Source of the DNA: JANRIC01 sp033765345
Lineage (GTDB): Bacteria > Bacteroidota > Bacteroidia > Cytophagales > Microscillaceae
Direction: 5' to 3'
Length of the DNA stretch: 64,000 bases
Assembly: GCA_033765345.1 (NCBI GenBank)
Contig: JANRIC010000007.1
Coordinates: 17,430-81,429, forward strand
Of the stretch, positions 7,711 through 16,981 are shown piece after piece; the stretch's first letter is position 1; each line of letters opens with the position of its first letter. The position numbers and the translations under genes are program-made. The notes beneath the pieces were generated by a model that was not told where the DNA came from, made no database searches, and saw nothing but the letters and a program-made list of their open reading frames with translations.

Positions 7711-9090
7711 TCGTACATCTACAATCTCCCCTGCGATCGCTGCTGCTGCTGCTGTAAGCGGGCTTGCCAGGAAAGTACGGGCACCGGGTCCCTGTCTGCC
7801 TTCAAAATTGCGATTTGAGGTAGATACGCAGTATTCACCTGCCGGAATTTTGTCTTCATTCATGCCCAGGCAAGCCGAACAGCCCGATTCACGCAGCTCG
7901 AAACCAGCGTCTTTTAAAATCTGATCCAGCCCTTCTTGCTTTGCCTGTTCGGCCACTTGCTTGGAGCCGGGTACAATAAAAGCTTGTACGTGAGCAGCTT
8001 TTTGTTTGCCTTTGACATAATCGGCTACAATTCTCAGGTCTTCAATCCGGGCATTGGTACAACTTCCGATAAAAACGTAGTTGATTTTTTGCCCTACGAG
8101 GTTTTGTCCAGCCTGCAAACCCATGTATTTTAAAGCTTTTTCAAGTCCGTCGGCATTGTTTACTTCATCTGATTTCGGTATGGAAGCAGTGATTTTGATG
8201 CCCATGCTGGGGTTGGTTCCATAGGTAATCATCGGCTCGATGTCTTCTGCTTTAAAGGTGTATTCCTGATCAAAAACAGCGTCTTCATCCGTGCAAAGGC
8301 TTTTCCAGTATTCCATAGCCTTTTCAAAAGCAGCTCCTTGCGGTGCAAACTTTCTACCTCGGATATAGGCAAAGGTAGTTTCATCAGGGGCGATCATACC
8401 ACCACGCGCACCCATTTCTATACTCATATTACAAATGGTCATTCGGGCTTCCATAGATAATGCCCTGATCGCCGAACCAGCGTATTCTACAAAATAGCCT
8501 GTTCCGCCACCGATACCCAACTGAGCGATGATATACAAAATAATATCCTTGGAATATACACCTTTGGAGAGCTGCCCCTCGATATTGATGCGCATTTTCT
8601 TGGGTTTGGTTTGAAGCAGGCATTGTGTAGCAAGTACCTGCTCTACTTGAGAGGTACCGATTCCGAAAGCAATCGTGCCCAAAGCTCCGTGGGTAGAAGT
8701 ATGGCTATCTCCACAAACGATGGTCATTCCCGGGAGGCTCAAACCCAGCTCAGGCCCGATGATATGCACGATGCCCTGGTAAGGATGCCCTAAACCATAC
8801 AATTCTATGCCGAATTTTTTGCAGTTTTCAATCAAGGTATCTACCTGTTTGCGCGAGAGAGCCTCACGAATAGGCAGGTGTTGGTTGAGGGTAGGCACAT
8901 TGTGGTCGGCGGTAGCTACGACTTGTTGGGGGCGAGCTACGGGAATCCCCCTTTTTTCCAGCCCTGCAAAAGCCTGTGGGCTGGTGACTTCGTGAATAAA
9001 ATGTTTATCAATATATAAAACCTGTTGACCGCCTTCCATTTCGGTGACTACGTGTGCATCCCAGATTTTATCGAAAAGTGTTTTTGCCAT
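7699..9090 (-). CDS. leuC: 3-isopropylmalate dehydratase large subunit
   Basis: The aconitase-type large subunit carries the [4Fe-4S] cluster and most of the active site of isopropylmalate isomerase. Length is 463 residues, as expected (E. coli 466). Motifs in order are LFDKIWDAHVV at the N-terminus, VVATADHNVPT, VCGDSHTSTHGALGTIAFGIGTS, VFIGSCTNARIEDLR with a cluster cysteine, and RESGCSACLGMNEDKIPAGE with the other two. SNRNFEGRQGPGARTFLASP closes the signature. It is second in the leu operon. The 174-base gap to leuA is long for an operon and holds a repeat element. Confidence 0.97.
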   Translation of the reverse strand: MAKTLFDKIWDAHVVTEMEGGQQVLYIDKHFIHEVTSPQAFAGLEKRGIPVARPQQVVATADHNVPTLNQHLPIREALSRKQVDTLIENCKKFGIELYGLGHPYQGIVHIIGPELGLSLPGMTIVCGDSHTSTHGALGTIAFGIGTSQVEQVLATQCLLQTKPKKMRINIEGQLSKGVYSKDIILYIIAQLGIGGGTGYFVEYAGSAIRALSMEARMTICNMSIEMGARGGMIAPDETTFAYIRGRKFAPQGAAFEKAMEYWKSLCTDEDAVFDQEYTFKAEDIEPMITYGTNPSMGIKITASIPKSDEVNNADGLEKALKYMGLQAGQNLVGQKINYVFIGSCTNARIEDLRIVADYVKGKQKAAHVQAFIVPGSKQVAEQAKQEGLDQILKDAGFELRESGCSACLGMNEDKIPAGEYCVSTSNRNFEGRQGPGARTFLASPLTAAAAAIAGEIVDVRSVY

Positions 9091-9121
9091 AAAATGTTAA
9101 AAATAGAAATTAGGTAATATT

Positions 9122-9263
9122 TAGGTATTGGGTATTGGGTATTGGGTATTAGGCCTTGGGTTTTGGGTAATAGTTAGGGTAGATGTCTTTGAGCATTGTA
9201 GAAAATTCAAAATCCCTTCAATGGTTTTAAAAAGACCTAACACCCAACCCCCAATACCTGGCT
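9122..9263. repeat. Interspersed intergenic repeat, copy A (leuA-leuC spacer)
   Basis: The spacer starts with four GGTATTGGGT-like units in tandem (9124-9150). It then has GGCCTTGGGTTTTGGGTA (9152-9169), which recurs exactly at 44234-44251, and ends in a C-rich counterpart (CACCCAACCCCCAATACCTGG, split over 9241-9261) that is roughly inverted relative to the start. The G-rich left end and C-rich right end suggest a small palindromic mobile-type element or a relic. Confidence 0.6.
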
Positions 9264-9264
9264 T

Positions 9265-10416
9265 TTACACCGCTAAGGAGAAAAGTTCTACCAAATCTTC
9301 GTCGGTGACTTCTTTTTTCTGATCGGCAATCTGGAGAAATTTTTTGTAGCAGACTTCCAGATCGCTGTGATTGATCTCAAAGCCTAACTTTTTGGCCTTA
9401 AATTTCAGGGCGGCTCTTCCGCTGCGGGCAGTCATCACGATGGTTGATTCTTCTACCCCTACTTCCACAGGATCAATGATTTCGTAGGTTTCACGTTTTT
9501 TGATAACACCATCCTGATGAATCCCCGAAGAATGTGCGAAGGCATTCATCCCTACGATGGCTTTATTGGCTTGTACGGGCATTTTCATCATATCTGCGAC
9601 GAGGTTGCTGATCCGGTTGAGGCGGCGAGTTTGGATGCCTGTTTCCAGATTAAGATGTGCGTGTTGTTTGATAATCATCACTACTTCCTCAAGGGCAGTA
9701 TTTCCGGCTCTTTCTCCGATGCCATTGACGGTACACTCAATTTGGCGGGCACCGTTGACGGCACCACTGATGGCATTGGCTGTAGCCAGACCCAGGTCAT
9801 TGTGGCAGTGGGCAGAGATGGTGGCTTTGTGAATACCTTTGACATTTTCCATCAGGAATCTGATTTTTTCGCCGTATTGGTCAGGCAGGCAATAACCTGT
9901 GGTATCAGGAATATTGACCACAGTGGCACCCACTTTGATGACCGCCTCGATGATTTTAGCCAGGAAAACGTTGTCGGTTCTTCCGGCATCTTCGGCGTAG
10001 AATTCTACGTCTTCTACCAAAGATTTGGCAAATTTGACGGCTGCAACGGCTCTCTCCAGAATCTGCTCGGGGGTAGATCGCAGTTTATGAACGATATGGC
10101 ATTCAGAAGTACCAATTCCGGTGTGGATGCGACCCTTTTTGGCATAACGCAGAGATTCGCCGGCGACCTCAATATCCTTTTGATGGGCGCGGGAGAGGGC
10201 ACAAACGGTAGCATTTTTAATTTCTTTGGCGATTGCTTCTACGGATTTGAAATCACCAGGACTTGAGATCGGGAATCCTGCCTCAATGACATCAACGCCA
10301 AGGAGTTCAAGTTCTTTGGCGATGATTACTTTTTCCTGGGTATTTAATTTGCAACCGGGCACTTGTTCGCCGTCGCGGAGGGTAGTATCGAAGATATAAA
10401 CACGATTATTTGACAT
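9265..10416 (-). CDS. leuA: 2-isopropylmalate synthase, short form without regulatory domain
   Basis: Condenses acetyl-CoA with 2-oxoisovalerate, the committed step of leucine synthesis. The 383-residue product shows the DRE-TIM metallolyase motifs FDTTLRDGEQVPGC (residues 9-22), SECHIVHKL, NIPDTTGY, SAHCHNDLGLATANA and NGIGERAGNTALEE, then NAFAHSSGIHQDG. It ends soon after the accessory helices and lacks the roughly 120-residue C-terminal LeuA dimer domain that binds leucine in E. coli-type enzymes. The homocitrate synthase and citramalate synthase families are alternatives, but the adjacent leuC, leuD and leuB make isopropylmalate synthase by far the likeliest. First gene of the operon. Confidence 0.93.
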   Translation of the reverse strand: MSNNRVYIFDTTLRDGEQVPGCKLNTQEKVIIAKELELLGVDVIEAGFPISSPGDFKSVEAIAKEIKNATVCALSRAHQKDIEVAGESLRYAKKGRIHTGIGTSECHIVHKLRSTPEQILERAVAAVKFAKSLVEDVEFYAEDAGRTDNVFLAKIIEAVIKVGATVVNIPDTTGYCLPDQYGEKIRFLMENVKGIHKATISAHCHNDLGLATANAISGAVNGARQIECTVNGIGERAGNTALEEVVMIIKQHAHLNLETGIQTRRLNRISNLVADMMKMPVQANKAIVGMNAFAHSSGIHQDGVIKKRETYEIIDPVEVGVEESTIVMTARSGRAALKFKAKKLGFEINHSDLEVCYKKFLQIADQKKEVTDEDLVELFSLAV

Positions 10417-10473
10417 TGCTTATTTATTTTTTTATTTCGTATATCTTATTAGGTTTGCGCATTCATTAGCGTC

Positions 10474-10481
10474 CAAAAATA
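10474..10481 (-). promoter_or_regulatory. Candidate -7 box for leuA
   Basis: On the minus strand the octamer TATTTTTG fits TANNTTTG. It lies about 58 bases upstream of the leuA ATG in the divergent gap with the TPR-like gene at 10615. The -33 element is not clear, so this is a candidate only. Confidence 0.3.
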
Positions 10482-10614
10482 GTTTGAGTGCGTAGTAAAG
10501 AAAAACTAAATTATTTCAATATTACGATAGCCAAAAAAAGAAGGGAAAGAAGGGTTTTGTTTATATGTCTGTAAATCAGGCGTTTATTTGTTTATTATTT
10601 GTGGGATTATTACA

Positions 10615-12189
10615 ATGGCCAACCAACAAACGGAGCACTTATTTCAGCTTATAAAATCGCTTACCAAGGCAGAAAAGCGCAATTTTAAGCTTTATGCCAC
10701 ACGAGGTAGCAATAAGGAAGATAAAAAGTTTATTCAGCTTTTTGATGTATTGGATAAAATGCACATTTATCAGGAGGATTACATTCTTCAGAAAATCCCT
10801 GAGATTAAGAAAGTGCAGTTATCTAACCTCAAAGCACATTTATATCGCCAGCTTCTAATCAGTCTCCGTTTTAATCACAGTCATTTAAATATTGATATTC
10901 AAATTCGGGAGCAGATAGATTATGCCCGTATTTTGTATAATAAGGGGCTTTATCAGCAAAGTCTGAAGATTTTGGATAAGGCTAAAAATCTTGCCCGTAT
11001 GGCGCACAAGAGTATTATCCAGCTTGAGATTGTAGAGTTTGAGAAAATGATAGAAGGGCAATACATTACTCGGAGTATCAGCAACCGAGCTGAACTACTT
11101 ACACAAGAAGCTGATGAGCTGACTCGTATTATTGAAAACACGCAGGATTTAAGCAGTCTTATTTTGCAATTGTATGATATGTATATCAAGGCGGGATTGG
11201 TCAAGGATGAAGAGGATTATGAGAATGTCCGGGAGTTTTTTTTCAATCAGTTGCCTGTGGAGCATTTTAAAGAACTAAGTTTTTATGAAAAACTTTACTT
11301 GTATATAGCGTACAGTTGGTACAGTCATATCATTCAGGATTTTTTAATGGCTTATCGTTATGCCCAAAAATGGGTGAATCTTTTTCATAGTGAGCCAATT
11401 ATGCTTGAACAAGAGCCTGAATGGTACCTCAAAGGAATCCATCGTCTTTCGGAAGCTTTATTTAACTTACAGCATTACCCTAAATTTGTAGATACCTTGG
11501 TACTGATGGAGGATTTTGAGATGACAAATGCTGAAAGAGGTAATGAAAATATTGAGCTTTTAACATTTTTGTACCTCAGTACTGCCAGAATTAATAAGTA
11601 TTTTATGGAAGGGAATTTTAGCCAGGGCAAGTCGCTTATCCCTGAGATTCTGGGGAAAATAGAACTATATCAAGGCAAGCTGGATACGTATCACGTGTTG
11701 GTTTTGCATTACAAAATAGCTTCTTTGTACTTCGGAAGTGGGGAATTCAGCCAGGCAATTACTTCATTAAACCACATTATTAATTATAAAGATACTGGTT
11801 TGAGGGAAGATATTCACGCATTTACCCGGATTTTGAATTTGATTGCTCATTATGAGGCGGGAAATCATGATATTATGGATCATCAGATTCGGTCGGTTTA
11901 TCACTTCTTAGGCAAGATGAATGATTTGAATCCAGTGCATCTGGAGATATTTAAATTTTTGCGAAAACTAGCCAAAAGCCCGTATTTTGAGTTAAAAGCT
12001 GAATTTCTTCATTTAAGAGATGCATTGCTTCAGCTCAGAAACAAGCCTTATGTCAAACGTCCTTTTTTATATTTTGATATTATTTCCTGGCTTGAAAGCA
12101 AGATAGAAAACCGGAGCGTGCAGTCTGTCATTCATGATAAGTTTGTAGCTTTATGTAAGCAGTATCCCAGGCGATTTAAGAAGCGGTGA
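10615..12189 (+). CDS. Conserved helical (TPR-like) cytoplasmic protein of unknown function
   Basis: The 524-residue product has no signal peptide or membrane helix and appears entirely alpha-helical. Its N-terminus (TEHLFQLIKSLTKAEKRNFK, then KKVQLSNLKAHLYRQLLISL near residue 70) is a type I associate with a widespread uncharacterised Bacteroidota family. The middle has TPR-like pairs (YNKGLYQQSLKILDKAKNLA; YFGSGEFSQAITSLNHII). Such repeats normally bind proteins. No catalytic motif is visible. I chose ATG 10615 because the family-like start MANQQTEH begins there; the frame also opens upstream at 10588. Its last 14 bases overlap the end of the convergent histidine kinase gene, so the two transcripts can pair at their ends. 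Confidence 0.75.
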   Translation: MANQQTEHLFQLIKSLTKAEKRNFKLYATRGSNKEDKKFIQLFDVLDKMHIYQEDYILQKIPEIKKVQLSNLKAHLYRQLLISLRFNHSHLNIDIQIREQIDYARILYNKGLYQQSLKILDKAKNLARMAHKSIIQLEIVEFEKMIEGQYITRSISNRAELLTQEADELTRIIENTQDLSSLILQLYDMYIKAGLVKDEEDYENVREFFFNQLPVEHFKELSFYEKLYLYIAYSWYSHIIQDFLMAYRYAQKWVNLFHSEPIMLEQEPEWYLKGIHRLSEALFNLQHYPKFVDTLVLMEDFEMTNAERGNENIELLTFLYLSTARINKYFMEGNFSQGKSLIPEILGKIELYQGKLDTYHVLVLHYKIASLYFGSGEFSQAITSLNHIINYKDTGLREDIHAFTRILNLIAHYEAGNHDIMDHQIRSVYHFLGKMNDLNPVHLEIFKFLRKLAKSPYFELKAEFLHLRDALLQLRNKPYVKRPFLYFDIISWLESKIENRSVQSVIHDKFVALCKQYPRRFKKR

Positions 12190-13777
12190 GGCGATGAGCG
12201 TTTATTTTAAGTGTTTTTTCTGAGTTTTTGAGAAAAAAATCTGACATATTGGGTAAATGAATATCAAATTGGGTAAATATTCCTTTTTGAGTACTTACCT
12301 CAATTTTTCCTTTGAGATGTTTGAGGGTATTTTTGACGATATACAAGCCTAAACCTGAGCCGCGAGATTTTTCGGAGCCTCTGTAAAACATATCAAAGAT
12401 TTTGTCTAGGCATTCTTCTCGGATTCCTACACCATTATCCCAAAAACTAAGATATAATTCCTGAGTTTTGACGTAAGCTTTGATCACAAGAAGATTGTTT
12501 GAGGGTTGGTTATGCTGAAACTGAATGGCATTGGAAATCAAATTATTGATGATCATCTTCAGCCGAAGTTCATCACTAAAAAAAGGCGTATTTTCTCCCT
12601 GAATTTGGACTTGACACTCGAGGGTTGCCATGCCGGGCATTTTTTCAAAATCCTTCAGGCATTCATGGATCAAAGTTCGGATTTGAATGATTTCAGGCTC
12701 TATTTGCAGGCGATTGGATTGAGCAAAGTTGATGATAGATTGAATAAAACGATCCATGCGTTGCCCTTCGCCTTCTGCCAGGGTCATAAATTCTCGAGTG
12801 GTGGCTTCGTCATTTTCAAACTTAAGCACATTGAATAGCCCCAAGATAGTTGCTAAGGGAGACCTCAAATCGTGAGAAATTCGGTAGATGAGGCTGTCCA
12901 GTTCAAGATTACGAACATTAAGCTCTTGGTTGGCTTGCTGGAGCTGACGATTTTTATCAAAAAGTTTTTGTGTTCTTTTCTGGACGATCTGGTCTAGCTT
13001 TTGGTTTAAAGCATCGAGTTTGAGATTTGACTTTTCAAGTTCATCAGCTTGAACACGAATTTCTTCCTCTGCGGATTTTAGCTCCTCGATGTATTCGTGG
13101 AGATGAGTATTGGTTTTTTGAAGAAATGTATTTTTATCTTCAATAGCTTGATGGTCTATATGAGCCATTCGGATCAATGGGCGGAAGATCAGGAAAGCTT
13201 CTACGAATAAAAGACTCAGGATTAGCCCTAATAAAATGATGCCCGATCTTTTTAGGTTTATAACCCGTTCTCTGGCATCTTCTGCCAGAGATTGCGTCAA
13301 ATAGTCTACTTTGATCAAAAACTTTTCGGATTGATGTATTAATTTGATGAGCACTGATTTATCAGGAGGAGGCTCTTGCATGCCTAGTTGTGCCAAATGG
13401 ATCATCTTATCAAGCTCCTTTTGTATTTTATGAAAGACTACCCGATAATGGGGATTGGCTTTTAGTGGAGGGAGATTTTTTTGAGGATTGCCGTCCCGGA
13501 GATCTTTTAATATGGCTTGAAGCTCATCCATTACTTCTTGGATTTGTTCTTTGATATACTGTTGGTCTTCAGGTTTTTGGTTTATGTACAGACTCAAAAC
13601 TTGTTGTGCAAGTTTCTGACTCAAGGCTCTTTGCTTCCCGGAGGTATTGATTATGTTTGCGTCTTTTTCTTGCTGTTTGAGCGCGTTATTTATAACAAGA
13701 AATGAACTTATAGATGATATAGCGATCAAACCCAGCGCAAAAACATATCCACGGTTTAGTTTATTTAGGCTGGTCAT
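12176..13777 (-). CDS. Sensor histidine kinase with PilJ-type sensory domain
   Basis: A 533-residue membrane kinase. Helix 1 is at about residues 11-30. An extracytoplasmic domain begins with NTSGKQRALSQKLAQQV, the hallmark of type IV pili methyl-accepting (PilJ/NarX-like) sensor domains. Helix 2 is near 178-198. A long coiled coil (about 205-290) leads to the HisKA box YRISHDLRSPLATILG with phospho-acceptor His near 302. The ATPase has N-box NNLISNAIQF, G1 DNGVGI and G2 GSGLGLYIV. No response regulator is adjacent, so its partner is elsewhere. The frame could start at TTG 13783, but ATG 13777 is preferred. Its 3' end overlaps the convergent gene by 14 bases. Confidence 0.9.
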   Translation of the reverse strand: MTSLNKLNRGYVFALGLIAISSISSFLVINNALKQQEKDANIINTSGKQRALSQKLAQQVLSLYINQKPEDQQYIKEQIQEVMDELQAILKDLRDGNPQKNLPPLKANPHYRVVFHKIQKELDKMIHLAQLGMQEPPPDKSVLIKLIHQSEKFLIKVDYLTQSLAEDARERVINLKRSGIILLGLILSLLFVEAFLIFRPLIRMAHIDHQAIEDKNTFLQKTNTHLHEYIEELKSAEEEIRVQADELEKSNLKLDALNQKLDQIVQKRTQKLFDKNRQLQQANQELNVRNLELDSLIYRISHDLRSPLATILGLFNVLKFENDEATTREFMTLAEGEGQRMDRFIQSIINFAQSNRLQIEPEIIQIRTLIHECLKDFEKMPGMATLECQVQIQGENTPFFSDELRLKMIINNLISNAIQFQHNQPSNNLLVIKAYVKTQELYLSFWDNGVGIREECLDKIFDMFYRGSEKSRGSGLGLYIVKNTLKHLKGKIEVSTQKGIFTQFDIHLPNMSDFFLKNSEKTLKINAHRLTAS

Positions 13778-14088
13778 AGACAATTGATTAAATGATAGAA
13801 TTCCGGTATTTATACTTTTATAACTAAATAAAACAAAAAAATATGAATATTAAAAATCAGATTTTCCAAATACAAAAGTTTATATGTAAGATAAAATCTC
13901 CAAGTGAAGTTTTTGGAACCACATCTGGGTATTTGTGATGATATTGATGGAATAAACTCGGAAAAATGGGTGAAAAATTAAATTTATTCTCAAAAAATCA
14001 AAAAAAAATCACCCGTTTTAGAGGTATGATTTTTTGCTAAAATGATTCTTTGATTTATAAAGATATGTCAATATAGAACAGGTCTTAC
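13778..14088. other. AT-rich gene-free stretch
   Basis: About 310 bases with no coding frame on either strand. It must hold the promoter of the kinase gene (minus strand, near 13780-13860) and the 3' end of the transcript from 14529. No convincing terminator hairpin with a T-run is visible. Confidence 0.6.
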
Positions 14089-14529
14089 TTATTGCTCAAT
14101 GGCTTCATCTAAAGTTTCAAAATATTGTATATCCAGGTGATGATATTGTGCTTGCGGATATTCCCGATTGATTTTTTCTCGGCCTATTTTTACACTTTGT
14201 CTAAAAAGCGGATCATTGGGGAGAATCTTGCGGTGGCGGTTCAATCCGTATCTCGATACTTCAGTTTTCCACTCGGTATAATACCAGGTCATAGAGGGCT
14301 GATGAAATATTTTTAGGCTACGCTTGTCAAACACCAGTTTCCTGACTTCACCTAATTTAGCCATATCTCCTATAAAATTACACATCTCCTTGAAATTATC
14401 GATGGTGATGTATTCAGCTTTTGATTTAAGGATGGCAATAGTACTATTGGCTACCATATACAAATCGGCTTGATCAAAGTTTTTTCTTAGGTTCAAAGGG
14501 TGAATTGTGTCCAATATAGTTTGTGTCAT
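14089..14529 (-). CDS. Small cytoplasmic protein of unknown function (possibly STAS-like fold)
   Basis: 146 residues from ATG 14529, with no signal peptide or membrane helix. The middle alternates strand and helix: LYMVANSTIAILKSKAEYIT, then a helix (NFKEMCNFIGDMAKL), then a strand (VRKLVFDKRSLKIFH). This resembles the SpoIIAA/STAS-like proteins common in Cytophagales, but I cannot confirm it and assign no function. An upstream ATG (14583) would add a short hydrophobic peptide (IFFIHLFCKKIILSF). That looks less likely, since the family-like part begins at MTQTILDT. Conserved-looking motifs include PSMTWYYTEW and REYPQAQYHH. Confidence 0.6.
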   Translation of the reverse strand: MTQTILDTIHPLNLRKNFDQADLYMVANSTIAILKSKAEYITIDNFKEMCNFIGDMAKLGEVRKLVFDKRSLKIFHQPSMTWYYTEWKTEVSRYGLNRHRKILPNDPLFRQSVKIGREKINREYPQAQYHHLDIQYFETLDEAIEQ

Positions 14530-14759
14530 AAGAGTAAAAGACAAGATTATTTTTTTACAAAACAAATGTATAAAAAAAATCATAAAACAAACGTGGGTAC
14601 AGGCAATTTTTCCTTAGATTATACAACTATCTCTGAGGAAGGACAAAACTCTCAGAATAAAACTATTTCATGTTTGAATAAATCTATCGGATAGAGACGC
14701 TTCTCAGATTCTTGTAATTTCTTCTGCATTATTTAATACTTCCTTAATATCCTTTTTTG

Positions 14760-14767
14760 TACTTTTG
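14760..14767 (+). promoter_or_regulatory. Bacteroidota -7 promoter box of typA
   Basis: TACTTTTG matches TANNTTTG exactly and is followed by CACC, the context often seen at Bacteroidota transcription starts. It lies 43 bases before the typA ATG at 14810, which implies a leader of about 35 bases. A -33 TTTG is not obvious at standard spacing. Confidence 0.55.
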
Positions 14768-14809
14768 CACCTTGAAAGTATTCAGGGGAAATACCCAAAT
14801 CTTAATTAC

Positions 14810-16618
14810 ATGAAAAGTATCCGAAATATAGCCATCATCGCTCACGTTGACCACGGCAAAACTACACTGGTAGACAAGATTATTCACGCATCCAAACTAT
14901 TCCGGGATAACCAGGAGTTTAATGATCTCATCCTTGATAATAACGATCTGGAGCGCGAACGTGGAATCACCATCGTATCCAAAAATGTTTCGGTGCGCTA
15001 TAAAGACATTAAAATCAATATCATAGATACTCCAGGTCACGCCGACTTTGGGGGGGAAGTAGAGCGCGTACTCAAAATGGCTGACGGCGTGCTTCTGCTC
15101 GTTGATGCTTTTGAAGGTCCTATGCCTCAAACCCGTTTTGTGCTCAGTAAAGCCCTTTCTCTAGGTCTTAAGCCCATTGTAGTGGTGAATAAAGTGGATA
15201 AACCCAATTGCCGACCTGATGAGGTACACGAAGCGGTTTTTGACCTCATGTTCAGCTTAGATGCTACCGAAGAACAACTAGACTTTACAACCATCTACGG
15301 ATCCGCCAAGCAAGGCTGGATGAGTACCGACTGGCAAAAACCAACCGATAATATCGAGGCTCTTTTAGACACGATCATCGAAGTCATACCGCCTGCCCCC
15401 ATACACGAGGGCACTCCTCAAATGCAGATTACCTCACTGGATTTCTCCAATTTTGTGGGAAGAATCGCCATCGGAAGGGTATTCAGAGGTACTTTAAAGG
15501 AAAATACCGATATGATTCTTTGCAAAAAGGATGGTGTCAACAAAAAAGTTCGTATCAAGGAATTACACCTCTTTGAAGGGCTTGGCAAAGCCAGAGTATC
15601 CGAAGTAGCAGCCGGCGATATTTGTGCCGTCAATGGAATTGATGACTTTGAAATTGGAGATACCTTGGCTGACCTCGAGAACCCAGAGCCATTACCCCGA
15701 ATTTCTATTGATGAGCCGACCATGAATATGCTCTTTACCATCAATGATTCTCCTTTTTTTGGTAAAGAAGGCAAATTTGTAACTTCACGCCACGTACGTG
15801 ACCGACTTTTTAAAGAAACCGAAAAAAACCTCGCACTTAGGGTACAAAATACCGACAGTGAAGACAAATTCCTGGTGTATGGACGGGGTATCCTGCACTT
15901 GTCCGTACTTATTGAGACCATGCGCCGCGAAGGGTATGAGTTTCAGGTAGGGCAGCCCCAAGTAATCTTCAAAGAAATTGATGGTGAACGACACGAACCT
16001 TTTGAGACTCTTGTGATCGACGTACCCGAAGAGGTATCTGGAAAAGCCATTGAGCTTGTTACACAGAGAAAAGGCGAATTACTCATCATGGAAGGCAAAG
16101 GCGAGTGGCAACACCTTGAGTTTTCTATCCCTGCAAGAGGACTGATTGGGCTTAGAAACCAAATCCTGACTGCCACCGCCGGAGAAGCTGTAATGAATCA
16201 CCGCTTCGAGAGCTACAAACCCTACAAAGGCGAAATCAAAGGGCGTATCAACGGTTCTCTGATCTCTATGGAAAGCGGTATGTCTACGGCCTATGCCATT
16301 GATAAGCTCCAAGATCGTGGAAGATTCTTCATTGATCCAGGTGAAGAAGTCTATACCGGACAGGTAATCGGAGAGCATAGCCGCTCCAATGACCTGGTTG
16401 TCAATGTCCAAAAAGGAAAAAAACTAACCAACATGCGTGCCTCCGGTTCGGATGATAACGTCAAGATCGCTCCCAAACTCTCTTTCTCGCTGGAAGAAAC
16501 CCTGGAGTACATCCAAAAAGACGAATACGTGGAGATTACTCCGCAATCTATTCGTATGCGTAAAATCTACCTGGATGAAAACGAGCGTAAACGTTATGCC
16601 GCTAAGGTGACAGGCTAA
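14810..16618 (+). CDS. typA: Ribosome-associated translational GTPase TypA/BipA
   Basis: A translation-factor GTPase that binds the 70S ribosome and helps subunit assembly and stress adaptation, especially in the cold. The 602-residue product begins MKSIRNIAIIAHVDHGKTTLVDKI, with G1 HVDHGKTT. G2 is in LERERGITI, G3 DTPGHADFGGE and G4 NKVDKP. Domain II, the EF-G-like domains III and V and the BipA-specific C-terminus (YIQKDEYVEITPQSIRMRK) follow, and length is normal. ATG 14810 is chosen because the conserved start falls there and the promoter box is just upstream. The frame before it (from 14765) would overlap the promoter. Confidence 0.97.
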   Translation: MKSIRNIAIIAHVDHGKTTLVDKIIHASKLFRDNQEFNDLILDNNDLERERGITIVSKNVSVRYKDIKINIIDTPGHADFGGEVERVLKMADGVLLLVDAFEGPMPQTRFVLSKALSLGLKPIVVVNKVDKPNCRPDEVHEAVFDLMFSLDATEEQLDFTTIYGSAKQGWMSTDWQKPTDNIEALLDTIIEVIPPAPIHEGTPQMQITSLDFSNFVGRIAIGRVFRGTLKENTDMILCKKDGVNKKVRIKELHLFEGLGKARVSEVAAGDICAVNGIDDFEIGDTLADLENPEPLPRISIDEPTMNMLFTINDSPFFGKEGKFVTSRHVRDRLFKETEKNLALRVQNTDSEDKFLVYGRGILHLSVLIETMRREGYEFQVGQPQVIFKEIDGERHEPFETLVIDVPEEVSGKAIELVTQRKGELLIMEGKGEWQHLEFSIPARGLIGLRNQILTATAGEAVMNHRFESYKPYKGEIKGRINGSLISMESGMSTAYAIDKLQDRGRFFIDPGEEVYTGQVIGEHSRSNDLVVNVQKGKKLTNMRASGSDDNVKIAPKLSFSLEETLEYIQKDEYVEITPQSIRMRKIYLDENERKRYAAKVTG

Positions 16619-16981
16619 GAAAATTATAAGCATATGGTTCTCAGACCCCTTTGTGAATGATACGTATTTTGTCTGATAACCCTACGGATTAACCCCAAGC
16701 CAAAACTTCATGCTTGTGAATGGGTTTTTTCACATGATATATCTATACACCATCAAGCGTACCCTCAGGTACGCTTGATTCATTATGTGTCCCAATGAGA
16801 CAGGATTCTTATTCTGATGGAGACAAATGATGGGTAGTTGGTGCCCTATCTTGAGATTGTATGTACTGTCAGGTATGTGTTGTACGAATGACATCCTAAA
16901 CACCACCCACACATCAATCGCCAGAGAGCTGAAAAGAATCAAAAATAAAAAATATTGTTTTTCGGCATCTAAACAAAGATT
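16619..16981. other. Gene-free stretch downstream of typA
   Basis: About 360 bases between typA and the convergent sorting-domain gene. No supported coding frame is seen. Its one clear element is the perfect inverted repeat at 16752-16779. There is also CATGCTTGTG followed by a short T-run at about 16711-16730, which is not a clear terminator. Confidence 0.6.
16752..16779. repeat. Perfect 12-base-pair inverted repeat
   Basis: ATCAAGCGTACC (16752-16763) and GGTACGCTTGAT (16768-16779) are perfect arms with a CTCA loop. No T-run follows on either strand, so it is not a standard terminator. It lies between two convergent genes and could still act as a stem protecting or ending transcripts. Confidence 0.7.

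Noticed and set aside
9517..10266. Long open frame (249 codons) antisense to leuA
   Set aside because: It lies entirely inside the well-supported leuA gene on the other strand and has no recognisable protein features.
16730..16942. Small gene on the minus strand between typA and the sorting-domain gene
   Set aside because: The frame runs across the inverted repeat and encodes an unstructured mixture with no start support.
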